Shown piece after piece: positions 42,912 through 51,917 of a DNA stretch of 64,000 nt. The notes beneath the pieces were generated by a model, which was not told where the DNA came from, did not search any database, and saw nothing but the letters and a program-made list of their open reading frames with translations. Origin of the DNA: Pseudomonas beijingensis (GTDB taxonomy: Bacteria > Pseudomonadota > Gammaproteobacteria > Pseudomonadales > Pseudomonadaceae); assembly GCF_030687295.1 (NCBI RefSeq), contig NZ_CP117425.1, positions 2,670,001-2,734,000 on the forward strand, written 5' to 3'. How positions within the stretch are numbered: position 1 is the first letter of the stretch; the number at the start of each line of letters is the position of its first letter. A program made the translations under genes and the position numbers.

Positions 42912-42994
42912 ATCGCGGGCAAGCCTTGCTCCCACATGTACTCACTGTCTATGAGAGCAGGCAACACCTGTGGGAGCAAGGCTTGCCCGCGATG
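42912..42994. repeat. REP pair (family A, tail-out)
   Basis: ATCGCGGGCAAGCCTTGCTC and its inverse TGTGGGAGCAAGGCTTGCCC are separated by about 35 bases between the convergent LpxH-like and HD-domain genes. Confidence 0.82.
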
Positions 42995-43021
42995 GACCGC
43001 GCAGCGGCCCCCAGAAATCTG

Positions 43022-43612
43022 TCAGCCAGAAGGCTGCTCCGTCATCGCCGCCTTGTAGATCGACTGCTTCGGCGCGGCAAACACCCTTTCCAGCATCGGC
43101 TCGAAGAAACTCAACGGCAGTGTGTCGTACTCGGGATCGAACGCCGCTGCGTCATATTTCGCACAAAAGTCGACCGTCGCCTGGTACTGCGGATGTTCGA
43201 AAAACTGCTCGCGCAGGTACCGGTCCATGCCCAGGTGATGGAAGAAGTAATAACCCTGGAAAATCCCGTGCTTCTCCACCATCCACAGGTTCTCGGCGCT
43301 GACGAAGGGCTTGAGGATCGCCGCGGCGATGTCCGGGTGGTTATACGAACCGAGGGTGTCGCCGATGTCGTGGAGCAGGGCGCAGACCACGTATTCCTCG
43401 TCCCGCCCGTCCCGGTAGGCGCGGGTGGCGGTTTGCAGGGAATGGGTCAGGCGATCCACCGGGAACCCGCCGAAATCGCCGTCCAGCAGTTTCAAGTGGG
43501 CCAGGATCCGCCCCGGCAATTGCCGTGCGTAGGCGCTGAAGTCGGCCGCGATGATCGCCCAGTCTTGTTGAGTCCCTTCCTGCATGTGGGTAAAGCGCGC
43601 ATGGTTGCTCAT
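43022..43612 (-). CDS. HD-domain protein
   Basis: The 196-residue protein has an HD metal site: His in RLTHSLQTATRAYRDG, then the HD pair in EYVVCALLHDIGD, with further His residues in NLWMVEKHG and FFHHLGMDRY. The additional histidines resemble HD proteins with two-iron centres, such as PhnZ or inositol oxygenase relatives, rather than simple phosphohydrolases. The substrate is unknown. It follows the DUF962 gene by 12 bases and is probably in its operon. Confidence 0.75.
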   Translation of the reverse strand: MSNHARFTHMQEGTQQDWAIIAADFSAYARQLPGRILAHLKLLDGDFGGFPVDRLTHSLQTATRAYRDGRDEEYVVCALLHDIGDTLGSYNHPDIAAAILKPFVSAENLWMVEKHGIFQGYYFFHHLGMDRYLREQFFEHPQYQATVDFCAKYDAAAFDPEYDTLPLSFFEPMLERVFAAPKQSIYKAAMTEQPSG

Positions 43613-43624
43613 GGGTAGTCCTTA

Positions 43625-43936
43625 TCAGAACGCGACCTTGCCCCGCAGCATGTCGCGGTACATGACGAAATCGCCGAGCAGGCTGTAGAGCGGATGCTGG
43701 AAAGTGGCGGGACGGTTCTTTTCGAAGAAGAAGTGCCCGACCCAGGCGAAGCCGTAGCCGGCGACGGGCAGGGCGAGCCACAGCCACCCGCTACCCACGA
43801 CGAGGGCGAGGACGAACACCAGGATGACCAGGGAGGTGCCGATGAAATGCAGTCGTCGGCAGGTGCTGTTGCTGTGTTCGCTGAGGTAATACGGGTAAAA
43901 CTCGGCGAAGGTATTGAATCGTTTAGCGTTTTCCAC
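43625..43936 (-). CDS. DUF962/Mpo1-like membrane protein
   Basis: The 103-residue protein matches the DUF962 family: FAEFYPYYLSEHSNSTCRRL, HFIGTSLVILVFVLALVVGS, and HFFFEKNRPATFQHPLYSLL with the conserved histidines. The yeast member Mpo1 is an iron dioxygenase acting on 2-hydroxy fatty acids. A similar membrane oxygenase role is possible here but not shown. It precedes the HD gene and is divergent from an AraC regulator gene. Confidence 0.85.
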   Translation of the reverse strand: MENAKRFNTFAEFYPYYLSEHSNSTCRRLHFIGTSLVILVFVLALVVGSGWLWLALPVAGYGFAWVGHFFFEKNRPATFQHPLYSLLGDFVMYRDMLRGKVAF

Positions 43937-44096
43937 GACGGCTGACTCTGTGGTTATTGTTCTGGCGACCGATGCATCCAGCGGCTTACTTTGAGTCTAG
44001 AGCCATGATGTGCAACAGCCAGTGACAATCAGCGCCACTTTAGTATCCTTCGCAAATCCAGCCGTACCCTGCGGCTCGTCATGCAAGTAAAACGTC

Positions 44097-45110
44097 ATGA
44101 GCGAACGAACCACTTCTTCAAGCTGGGCTATGGGGATTGTCAAGGCGTTGGAAATGGACGGCCTGGATTGTCGGGTGCTGTTCAAGCAACTGGGGCTGGA
44201 CTTTGATGCACTGGACGATCCGGATGCGCGTTTCCCCCAGGATTCGATGACGCGGCTCTGGCAACGGGCGGTGGAATTGTCGGGTAACCCGGCCATTGGC
44301 TTGAACATGGGTAAGGTGGTGCGCCCAGCCTCGTTCCACGTGGCGGGTTACGCCTTGATGTCCAGTCGCACCCTGGTGGAGGGTTTCCAACGGCTGGTGC
44401 GTTACCAGCGGATCATTGCCGAAAGCGCCGACTTGAGTTTTCGCCAGTTGGAAGAGGGCTACGGGTTGATCCTGACGGTGCATGGCGACCACCTGCCGCC
44501 GACCCGTCAAAGCGCCGAAGCGTCCCTGGCGTGCGCGCTGGCCCTGTGCAGTTGGTTGACCGGGCGCACCCTGCGCCCGGTGAAGGTGTTGTTCCAAGGC
44601 GCGGAGCCCTCGGACCCGGCGCCTTATCAGCGAGCCTTCCCCGCGCCGCTGGTGTTCGGTGCGCCTTATGACGCGCTGATCTTTGAACGGGCCGACATGG
44701 AGGCGCCGCTGCCGACGGCCAACGAAGCCATGGCCCAGCTTCACGACCGGTTTGCCGGGGAGTACCTCGCGCGTTTTTCGGAAAGCCGCGTGACCCACAA
44801 GGCGCGACAAGTATTGTGTCGGCTGCTGCCCCAGGGCGAACCCAAGCGAGACGTGGTGGCGCAGACGCTGCACCTGTCGCAGCGCACCTTGCAACGGCGC
44901 TTGCAGGAAGAAGGCACCAGTTTCCAGAGCCTGCTCGAAGACACCCGTCGCGAACTGGCCGAGCAGTACCTGGCGCAGTCGGGCATGACGTTGCTGGAGA
45001 TCGCCTATCTGCTGGGGTTCGCCGACCCGAGCAATTTTTTCCGGGCGTTTCGCCGCTGGTTCGACACCACACCCGGCGAATACCGGGCGCGATTGGCTAG
45101 CCAGCCGTAA
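44097..45110 (+). CDS. AraC-family regulator, OruR-like
   Basis: The 337-residue protein has an N-terminal arabinose-binding-like domain of the OruR/ArgR type (residues about 20-210; FHVAGYALMSSRTLVEGFQR) and a C-terminal AraC HTH pair (DVVAQTLHLSQRTLQRRLQE, LLEIAYLLGFADPSNFFRAF). It resembles OruR, the ornithine-utilisation regulator, but no ornithine gene is adjacent. It is divergent from the DUF962/HD pair, which it may control. The regulator class is secure; the inducer is not. Confidence 0.82.
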   Translation: MSERTTSSSWAMGIVKALEMDGLDCRVLFKQLGLDFDALDDPDARFPQDSMTRLWQRAVELSGNPAIGLNMGKVVRPASFHVAGYALMSSRTLVEGFQRLVRYQRIIAESADLSFRQLEEGYGLILTVHGDHLPPTRQSAEASLACALALCSWLTGRTLRPVKVLFQGAEPSDPAPYQRAFPAPLVFGAPYDALIFERADMEAPLPTANEAMAQLHDRFAGEYLARFSESRVTHKARQVLCRLLPQGEPKRDVVAQTLHLSQRTLQRRLQEEGTSFQSLLEDTRRELAEQYLAQSGMTLLEIAYLLGFADPSNFFRAFRRWFDTTPGEYRARLASQP

Positions 45111-45114
45111 CCGG

Positions 45115-46569
45115 TCAGTGGCGCCAGAACGCCGGGATACACAGCACGAACACCGTGATGATCTCCAATCGGCCCAGCAGCATGCCCGCCGACAGAATCC
45201 ATTTGGCCGCGTCCGGCAACGGTGCGAAGTTGCCGGCCGGTCCGATGGTTTCCCCCAGCCCCGGGCCGACGCCCGACACGGTACTGGCCGCGCCGGTCAG
45301 GGCCGTCATCCATTCCACCCCCAGCAGTGACAGCAGCAGGGCGATCACGCAAATGGTGATGGCAAAGAAGAACGAGAACGTGAGGATCGAACGGACGATC
45401 TCTTCGTCGAGGCGATGACCGTTGTATTTCTGCTTGATCACCGCGCGGGGGTGGATCAGTTGATTAAGGTTGGCCCGAAGCAGGATGTAGGCGACCTGGA
45501 AGCGGAAAATCTTGATCCCGCCGGCCGTCGACCCCGAACAACCGCCAACGAACCCCAGGTAGAAGAACAGCATCAGCGAGAAATTGCCCCACAGGCTGTA
45601 GTCCCCCAGGGCGAAGCCGGTGGTGGTGACGATGGACGTCACGTTCAGCGCCACGTGCCGCAGCGCGTCCAGCCAATGCAGGTCGGTGGTGGCCCAATAC
45701 CAGGTGCCGAGCACCAGCCAGGTCACCAGCAGCACGCCGATAAGCCCCTGGACCTGCTGGTCCTTGATCAGCGCCCGGCGATTGCCTCGCAGCGTCGAGA
45801 CATACAGGGCAAACGGCAGGCTGCCGAGGATCATGATGACGATGGCGACCCAGTGCACCGCCGGTTGGGTCCATTTGGCCAAGGACAGGTCCGAGGTGGA
45901 GAAACCGCCGGTGGAGATCGCCGACATCGAATGGTTGATAGCATCGAACAGGCTCATCCCGGCCCACCAGAGCGCCAGGGTGCCGAAAATGGTGATGCCC
46001 ACGTAGGACGCCACGATCAGCCGCGCCACCATGTGGGACCGGGGCATGACTTTTTCCGAGCGGTCCGACGACTCGGTCTGGAACAGCCGCATGCCACCAA
46101 TGCGCAGCAAGGGCAGGATCGCTACCGCCATGCCGATGAAGCCGATACCGCCGAGCCAGTGCAGCAACGAGCGCCACATCAGGATGCCCGGAGACATGGT
46201 GTCCAGGCCGCTCAGCACGGTAGCGCCGGTGGCGGTGATGCCCGACATGCTTTCGAAGAACGAGTCCGTATAGCTGATGTGCTGGGTCAGCAGGAACGGC
46301 AGCGCAGCGAAGATGCACACCACCAGCCAGCTGCTGACGGTCAGCAGGTACATGTCCCGCGGTCGCAGGTGGATGTGTTCCGGGCGCCCGGGAAGCACCA
46401 GTGCCAGGCCGGCGACGAAGGTGATCATGCTCGACCAGAGGAACGACGGCAGGTCGCGGGTGCGCTCGAAGACCATCAGCGTGATCATGGGCACAACCAT
46501 GAAGATCGCCAGGGTGATCAGGAAGATGCCGATGATGAAACCAATGATCCGCAGGGTCGGCAACGCCAT
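45115..46569 (-). CDS. trkH: Trk potassium uptake protein, membrane subunit
   Basis: TrkH is the K+-translocating subunit of the Trk system. The 484-residue protein has four M1-P-M2 repeats with selectivity segments ITATGATVLSGLD, MSAISTGGFSTSD, VTSIVTTTGFALG and AASTVSGVGPGLG, each centred on the filter glycine. It has the family N-terminus LRIIGFIIGIFLITLAIFMV. It needs a TrkA partner encoded elsewhere. The stop lies four bases from the convergent AraC gene. Confidence 0.95.
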   Translation of the reverse strand: MALPTLRIIGFIIGIFLITLAIFMVVPMITLMVFERTRDLPSFLWSSMITFVAGLALVLPGRPEHIHLRPRDMYLLTVSSWLVVCIFAALPFLLTQHISYTDSFFESMSGITATGATVLSGLDTMSPGILMWRSLLHWLGGIGFIGMAVAILPLLRIGGMRLFQTESSDRSEKVMPRSHMVARLIVASYVGITIFGTLALWWAGMSLFDAINHSMSAISTGGFSTSDLSLAKWTQPAVHWVAIVIMILGSLPFALYVSTLRGNRRALIKDQQVQGLIGVLLVTWLVLGTWYWATTDLHWLDALRHVALNVTSIVTTTGFALGDYSLWGNFSLMLFFYLGFVGGCSGSTAGGIKIFRFQVAYILLRANLNQLIHPRAVIKQKYNGHRLDEEIVRSILTFSFFFAITICVIALLLSLLGVEWMTALTGAASTVSGVGPGLGETIGPAGNFAPLPDAAKWILSAGMLLGRLEIITVFVLCIPAFWRH

Positions 46570-46730
46570 GAAGTCCGCTCAGGCTGAAAGGGAAGGGCGC
46601 CATTCTACCTGCGACAAGCGGCATGTAAACCAGCAGCCGGCGGGGCCTGGGCGCCTGGCCGCGGAATTTGCGCTAACGGACTCGCCGCACAGCAACTAGA
46701 ATAGCCAAACATTTTTTCAGGAGGTGGCCG

Positions 46731-47294
46731 ATGCAGGCTCTCGACGCTTTGCTCAACCGTGTTTCCGTCCCGCGCCTGGTGGAGCCGGCCCCCACGCCGG
46801 AACAGCGCGAACTCATGTTCGCCGCGGCCATGCGCGCGCCGGATCACGGCCAGTTGCGGCCATGGCGCTTTCTGACGATCGAGGGGCAGGCGCGGCATCG
46901 CATGGGCGAACTGCTGGCCGAAGCGGCGAAGTTCAATGACCCGCTGGTACCCGAAGCCGTCGTGGAAAAAGCCCTCAACGGCCCTTTGCGCGCGCCCCTG
47001 GTCGTGGTGGTGATCGCCCGCCTGCAGGACCATTTCAAAATCCCGAAATCCGAGCAACTGCTGGCGGCCGGCTGCGCGGCCCATGGCATCTTGTTGGCTG
47101 CGTACGCCCAAGGTGTCGGTGGGGTGTGGCGTACCGGTGAGCTGGCGTATTCGCCGCATGTGGCCAGGGGACTGGGTCTTGAAGATGGGGAAGAGGTGAT
47201 CGGATTCCTCTATCTGGGCACGCCGCAGAAAGAAGCGCGTACGGCACCGCAGGAAGATGTCGGGCAGTTTGTCCGCGAGTGGACTGGCCAATAA
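46731..47294 (+). CDS. YdjA-type nitroreductase
   Basis: The 187-residue protein is a small FMN-dependent nitroreductase of the YdjA group. Features are MRAPDHGQLRPWRFLTIEG near residue 35, AAGCAAHGILLAAYAQGVGG in the second half, and EEVIGFLYLGTPQ near the end. It would reduce nitro compounds or quinones with NAD(P)H in the cytosol; the natural substrate is unknown. An AGGAGG lies just before the ATG. It is divergent from trkH. Confidence 0.87.
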   Translation: MQALDALLNRVSVPRLVEPAPTPEQRELMFAAAMRAPDHGQLRPWRFLTIEGQARHRMGELLAEAAKFNDPLVPEAVVEKALNGPLRAPLVVVVIARLQDHFKIPKSEQLLAAGCAAHGILLAAYAQGVGGVWRTGELAYSPHVARGLGLEDGEEVIGFLYLGTPQKEARTAPQEDVGQFVREWTGQ

Positions 47295-47337
47295 TTGCTC
47301 AACGGCGGCGGATGACTTGAGGCTGGTTTGATCCACC

Positions 47338-47466
47338 GTGGCGAGGGAGCTTGCTCCCGCTGGGCGGCGAAGCCGCCCCAAGAAGCAATGCAATCTTCCA
47401 GGCATGCCGCGCCAAGCCTTTTTACGACTGCTGCGCAGCCGAGCGGGAGCAAGCTCCCTCGCCACA
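47338..47466. repeat. REP pair (family B)
   Basis: GTGGCGAGGGAGCTTGCTCC and its inverse (GGAGCAAGCTCCCTCGCCAC) with internal GCGCAGC cores span the space between the nitroreductase gene and the convergent phhC. Confidence 0.85.
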
Positions 47467-47488
47467 AAATCTACAGCCGACGGTGGTG

Positions 47489-48682
47489 TTATTTACACGC
47501 GTCCGCAATCGCCTCGGCCAGCAGATCCAAACGCGTGGCGTCGATGCCGGCTACATTGGCCCGGCCGGTGCCGACCATGTAGACGCTGTGGCGCTCGCGC
47601 AGATGCTTGACCTGTTCCGGCGTCAGGCCAGTGTAGGAAAACATCCCACGTTGCACGCCGATATGGGCGAAGCGCTCGCGCAAACCATGGAGTTCGAGGG
47701 CTTCCAGCAAGCCGCTGCGCAATTGCGCGATACGCAGGCGCATGGTCTGGACTTCATCGGCCCACAGGCTTTTGAGTTCCGGGTTGCCGAGGATGGTCGC
47801 CACCACGGCCGCGCCATGGTCCGGCGGCGTCGACCACAGGTTGCGGGCGATATTGGCCAGTTGGCTGCGGATATCCAGCAGCTTCTCGCCATCCCGGGCG
47901 CAGACGATCAGCGCACCGGTACGGTCGCGGTACAGACCGAAATTCTTCGAACAGGAACTGGTGACCAGCACTTCCGGCAGGGCCTGGGCAAACAGCCGGA
48001 CCGCCCAGGCGTCCTGCTCCAAGCCATCGCCGAAGCCTTGGTAGGCAAAGTCGATCAGCGGTAGCAGGTCGCGGCTGCGCACCACCTCCAGCACCTGACG
48101 CCATTGCTCATGGGACAGGTCGAACCCGGTGGGGTTGTGGCAGCAGGCGTGCAGTAGCACCACATCGCCTTTGGGTGCCTGGCTCAGGGTCGCCAGCATC
48201 GCCTCGAAATCCAGGCGGTTATCGGCGCCCACATACGGGTAGTGACTGACCTTGACCCCGGCCGCGGCGAAGATGGTTTCGTGGATCGGCCAGGTCGGGT
48301 TGCTCAGCCATACGCCACGGCCCGGCAGGCACTGGGCGATGAAGTCGGCGCTCAGGCGCAGGGCGCCGGTGCCGCCCGGTGTCTGGGTGGCGCCGGCGCG
48401 TTTTTCGCTGATCAACGGCGAGTCGGCCCCCAGCACCAGCGCATTGATCAACTGGCCGAACGCGGCGTCGCCATGGCCGCCGATGTAGGTCTTGGTGGTC
48501 TGGCGATCCACCAGCCGCTGCTCGGCCTGCTTCACTGACTGAAGAATCGGCGTCAGGCCCTGGGCGTCCTTGTAGACCCCCACGCCCAGGTCGAACTTGC
48601 TCGGGTTGCTGTCCGCCCCGTAGGCCTCCATCAGGCCGAGGATCGGGTCGCCGGGTACCCGGCCGATGGCATCGAAATGCAT
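47489..48682 (-). CDS. phhC: Aromatic amino acid aminotransferase
   Basis: PhhC transaminates tyrosine (and phenylalanine) with 2-oxoglutarate, the step after hydroxylation. The 397-residue protein is a class I aminotransferase: GVYKDAQGLTPILQSVKQAE, the PLP-phosphate site TPGGTGALR, the Asn in HACCHNPTG, and the Schiff-base Lys246 in SSCSKNFGLYRDR. The start codon overlaps the phhB stop by one base (TAATG), so the two are coupled. It is the last gene of phhABC. Confidence 0.93.
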   Translation of the reverse strand: MHFDAIGRVPGDPILGLMEAYGADSNPSKFDLGVGVYKDAQGLTPILQSVKQAEQRLVDRQTTKTYIGGHGDAAFGQLINALVLGADSPLISEKRAGATQTPGGTGALRLSADFIAQCLPGRGVWLSNPTWPIHETIFAAAGVKVSHYPYVGADNRLDFEAMLATLSQAPKGDVVLLHACCHNPTGFDLSHEQWRQVLEVVRSRDLLPLIDFAYQGFGDGLEQDAWAVRLFAQALPEVLVTSSCSKNFGLYRDRTGALIVCARDGEKLLDIRSQLANIARNLWSTPPDHGAAVVATILGNPELKSLWADEVQTMRLRIAQLRSGLLEALELHGLRERFAHIGVQRGMFSYTGLTPEQVKHLRERHSVYMVGTGRANVAGIDATRLDLLAEAIADACK

Positions 48683-49038
48683 TACTTGCGGCCCTCGGCG
48701 GTCTTGGCCACGTCATCGGTGCGGGCGGCCATGATGAAGTCATTGCGGTGCAGGCCCTTGATGGAGTGGCTCCACCAGGTCACGGTGACTTTGCCCCATT
48801 CGGTGAGCAGGCCTGGGTGGTGGCCTTCGGCCTCGGAGATCTCGCCGACGGCATTGGTGAACGCCAGGGCGTGCTTGAAATTCTTGAACAGGAAAACTTT
48901 CTCCAGTTGCATCACGCCGTCGCGCACTTCGATGTTCCAGTCGGGGATCTGCTTGATCAGCACCGGCAGTTCTTCGTCGCTGACTTGCGGGGCATCGGCG
49001 CGGCAGGCTTCGCAATGGGCTTGGTTCAGAGTGTTCAT
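48682..49038 (-). CDS. phhB: Pterin-4a-carbinolamine dehydratase
   Basis: PhhB dehydrates the 4a-carbinolamine formed by PhhA and so recycles the tetrahydropterin cofactor. The 118-residue protein has the family core [20 protein letters not shown] with the active-site histidines, then [20 protein letters not shown] start at [20 protein letters not shown]. It lies between phhA (about 100 bases upstream) and phhC (overlapping). In P. aeruginosa PhhB is also needed for PhhA expression. Confidence 0.95.
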   Translation of the reverse strand: MNTLNQAHCEACRADAPQVSDEELPVLIKQIPDWNIEVRDGVMQLEKVFLFKNFKHALAFTNAVGEISEAEGHHPGLLTEWGKVTVTWWSHSIKGLHRNDFIMAARTDDVAKTAEGRK

Positions 49039-49137
49039 GGTGTGTTCCTGGATCGAATATTTGGAAAACGTCGATGCACCCACGCTAAAGCAAAGCCGCG
49101 TTGTGCAACAGACTCAATTGGGCTTAAAAGATGCGGT

Positions 49138-49923
49138 TCACGCTGCTTTTGGTGGGAATTTCGGGGCATGCAAGCCCAGCTCCCGACCGCGCTTGACCAT
49201 GCCCATGATGTCTTCGTGGGCCAGGTCGAACAGCCGCTTGAGCTCGGGCAGCACGAAATACACCGGTTGCAGGATGTCGATGCGATACGGCGTGCGCATG
49301 GCTTCCAACGGATCGAACGCTTGATGCTCCGGCTCGTCCGACAGGCAGTACACAGTTTCCTTGGGCGAAGACAGGATGCCGCCGCCGTAGATGCGCCGGC
49401 CCTGCGGGGTCTGCACCAGGCCGAACTCGATGGTCATCCAATACAGGCGCGCCAGGTAAACCCGTTCTTCCTTGGACGCCTGTAGGCCGAGCTTGCCGTA
49501 GGTGTGGGTAAATTCCGCAAACCAGGGGTTGGTCAGCAGCGGACAGTGGCCGAAGATCTCGTGGAAAATGTCCGGCTCTTGCAGGTAATCCAGCTCTTCC
49601 CGCGTACGAATAAAGGTCGCCACCGGAAACTGCTTGCTGGCGAGCAATTCGAAGAAGGTCTGGAAGGGGATCAGCGCCGGTACCCGGGCGACTTGCCAGC
49701 CGGTGGTCGCGCCTAGCACCTTGTTGATTTCGTCCAGTTGCGGGATGCGGTCGTGGGGCAAGCCCAGCTTGTCGATGCCGTCCAGGTATTCCTGGCACGC
49801 ACGGCCTTCGATGACTTTCAGCTGGCGGGTGATCAGCGTGTTCCACACTGCGTGTTCTTCGGCGGTGTAGTGGATAAAACCTTGCGCATCGGGCTCGCGG
49901 GCCACGTACTGCGTCTGCTTCAT
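49138..49923 (-). CDS. phhA: Phenylalanine 4-monooxygenase
   Basis: PhhA converts phenylalanine to tyrosine using tetrahydropterin and O2. The 261-residue protein is the compact bacterial form without the regulatory domain. The iron ligands are visible: His121 and His126 in HEIFGH, and Glu166 in YWMTIEFGLV. The start MKQTQYVAREPDAQGFIHYT follows GGAG. It is first in the phhABC operon and divergent from phhR, its activator, with candidate operators at 50057-50074 and 50130-50147. Confidence 0.96.
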   Translation of the reverse strand: MKQTQYVAREPDAQGFIHYTAEEHAVWNTLITRQLKVIEGRACQEYLDGIDKLGLPHDRIPQLDEINKVLGATTGWQVARVPALIPFQTFFELLASKQFPVATFIRTREELDYLQEPDIFHEIFGHCPLLTNPWFAEFTHTYGKLGLQASKEERVYLARLYWMTIEFGLVQTPQGRRIYGGGILSSPKETVYCLSDEPEHQAFDPLEAMRTPYRIDILQPVYFVLPELKRLFDLAHEDIMGMVKRGRELGLHAPKFPPKAA

Positions 49924-50056
49924 GCTGTTCTCCTGCTGATTTCCCTCAGGGGGAAGGCTGTTTGTTTTTATGTCCAGCGATGCATTAGAGATAACGCGAA
50001 GCAGGGATGTGTGCAGCCGGCAGACGAGAGTTCGTATGGCGATAACGAGGCAATTT

Positions 50057-50147
50057 CGTAAAGTTTTCGTTACGTATTGAGCGGTGCGTCGATGTTGTCG
50101 GGATTTTTGACTGGGAAATGGCCTACAGCTGTCACATAATCTTGACG
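50057..50147. promoter_or_regulatory. phhA-phhR divergent region with candidate PhhR boxes
   Basis: PhhR and TyrR bind TGTAAA-N6-TTTACA-like sites. CGTAAA-GTTTTC-GTTACG at 50057-50074 has the correct 18-base frame with nine of twelve matches. TGTCAC-ATAATC-TTGACG at 50130-50147 is weaker, with eight of twelve. Both lie in the 310-base region between the divergent genes, 134 and 207 bases upstream of the phhA start. I saw no convincing sigma-54 site for phhA. Confidence 0.45.
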
Positions 50148-50233
50148 TTTATTTGCGCTGCCATGCAGAAAACCTTGTGGTGAGGGAGCTTGATGGCGCG
50201 CCTTTCTATATCAATACGCACCCGGGCCTTTTC

Positions 50234-51787
50234 ATGCGCATCAAAGTCCATTGCCAGAACCGCATCGGTATCCTGCGAGACATCCTCAACCTGTTGGTGG
50301 AGTACGGCATCAACGTCGCCCGGGGGGAGGTCGGTGGTGAGCATGGCAATGCGATCTACTTGCACTGCCCGAACCTGATCAACATCCAGTTCCAGGCGTT
50401 GCGTCCGAAATTCGAAGGCATCGCCGGGGTATTTGGCGTCAAGCGCGTAGGCCTGATGCCCAGCGAGCGTCGGCACATGGAACTCAACGCCTTGCTCGGC
50501 GCCCTGGAGTTCCCAGTGCTGTCCATCGACATGGGTGGCTCCATCGTCGCGGCCAACCGGGCGGCGGCGCAGTTGCTCGGGGTGCGTGTCGATGAGGTGC
50601 CGGGGATTCCCCTGTCCCGCTACGCCGAGGATTTCGACTTGCCGGAACTGGTGCGCGCCAACCAGTCGCGCATCAACGGCCTGCGGGTCAAGGTCAAGGG
50701 CGATGTGTTCCTGGCCGACATCGCGCCACTGCAATCGGAACACGACGACAGCGAAGCCATGGCCGGTGCGGTGCTGACCCTGCACCGGGCCGACCGGGTC
50801 GGCGAGCGGATCTACAACGTGCGCAAGCAGGAGCTGCGCGGCTTCGACAGTATTTTCCAGAGCTCGAAGGTGATGGCGGCGGTGGTGCGTGAGGCCCGGC
50901 GCATAGCACCGCTGGACGCGCCGCTATTGATAGAAGGCGAAACCGGCACCGGCAAGGAACTGCTGGCGCGTGCCTGTCACCTGGCCAGTCCGCGCGGGCA
51001 ATCGCCGTTGATGGCCCTCAACTGTGCCGGGCTGCCGGAGTCCATGGCCGAGACCGAATTGTTCGGCTACGGCCCCGGTGCCTTTGAAGGCGCACGGGCC
51101 GAAGGCAAGCTCGGCCTGCTGGAGTTGACCGCCGGCGGCACGCTGTTCCTCGACGGGGTAGGAGAAATGAGCCCGCGCCTGCAAGTGAAATTGCTGCGCT
51201 TCCTGCAGGACGGTTGCTTCCGGCGCGTTGGCAGCGATGAAGAGGTGTACCTGGATGTCCGGGTGATCTGCGCCACCCAGGTCGATTTGTCCGAACTCTG
51301 CGCCCGGGGCGAATTCCGTCAGGATTTGTACCATCGCTTGAACGTGCTTTCGTTGCACATCCCACCCCTGCGCGAATGCCTCGATGGCCTGGCGCCGCTG
51401 GTGGAGCACTTCCTCGACCAGGCCAGCCGCCAGATCGGCTGTGCGCTGCCCAAGCTGGCCCAGGCGGCGATGGAGCGTCTGAGTCACTACCACTGGCCAG
51501 GCAATGTCCGGCAGTTGGAAAACGTGCTGTTCCAGGCCGTTTCCCTGTGCGATGGCGGCACGGTGAAGGCCGAGCATATTCGTTTGCCGGACTACGGTGT
51601 GCGCCAACCCCTTGGCGATTTTTCCCTCGAGGGCGGGTTGGACGAGATCGTCGGACGCTTCGAGAAAGCCGTGCTGGAGCGCCTGTACGCCGATCATCCC
51701 AGCAGCCGGCAACTGGGCAAGCGGCTGGGGGTTTCCCATACGACCATCGCCAACAAGTTGCGTGAATATGAGGTGGGCAAGGACTGA
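50234..51787 (+). CDS. phhR: Transcriptional regulator of aromatic amino acid catabolism
   Basis: PhhR activates phhABC in response to phenylalanine or tyrosine. The 517-residue TyrR-type protein has an ACT domain (MRIKVHCQNRIGILRDILNL, residues 1-70), a PAS domain (about 78-150), an AAA+ domain with Walker A GETGTGKE near 235, and a C-terminal HTH (SSRQLGKRLGVSHTTIANKL). The sigma-54 contact loop reads GAFEGA instead of GAFTGA, which is usual for this subgroup. I start at the ATG at 50234; longer frames lack family similarity. Confidence 0.95.
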   Translation: MRIKVHCQNRIGILRDILNLLVEYGINVARGEVGGEHGNAIYLHCPNLINIQFQALRPKFEGIAGVFGVKRVGLMPSERRHMELNALLGALEFPVLSIDMGGSIVAANRAAAQLLGVRVDEVPGIPLSRYAEDFDLPELVRANQSRINGLRVKVKGDVFLADIAPLQSEHDDSEAMAGAVLTLHRADRVGERIYNVRKQELRGFDSIFQSSKVMAAVVREARRIAPLDAPLLIEGETGTGKELLARACHLASPRGQSPLMALNCAGLPESMAETELFGYGPGAFEGARAEGKLGLLELTAGGTLFLDGVGEMSPRLQVKLLRFLQDGCFRRVGSDEEVYLDVRVICATQVDLSELCARGEFRQDLYHRLNVLSLHIPPLRECLDGLAPLVEHFLDQASRQIGCALPKLAQAAMERLSHYHWPGNVRQLENVLFQAVSLCDGGTVKAEHIRLPDYGVRQPLGDFSLEGGLDEIVGRFEKAVLERLYADHPSSRQLGKRLGVSHTTIANKLREYEVGKD

Positions 51788-51917
51788 GCCTTGGCGGGGG
51801 CGTTTTTTCCCTGGTATGGGATTTGCTAGATCGTGGCTGTCCCCCGCTTATTCAGAGTAGGTGGCGATTTTTTGACAGGGCTGAGGCCCGGTTTCGGCTG
51901 CGTACGTGAGGCTCAGG

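Noticed and set aside
49924..50233. A sigma-54 promoter for phhA
   Set aside because: Tested on the minus strand; the best candidate lacks the GG-N10-GC spacing, so I do not claim one.
51788..51917. A sigma-54 promoter for the glycan cassette (TGGCTGTCCCCCGC)
   Set aside because: The GG to GC spacing is nine instead of ten bases and the -12 element is poor.
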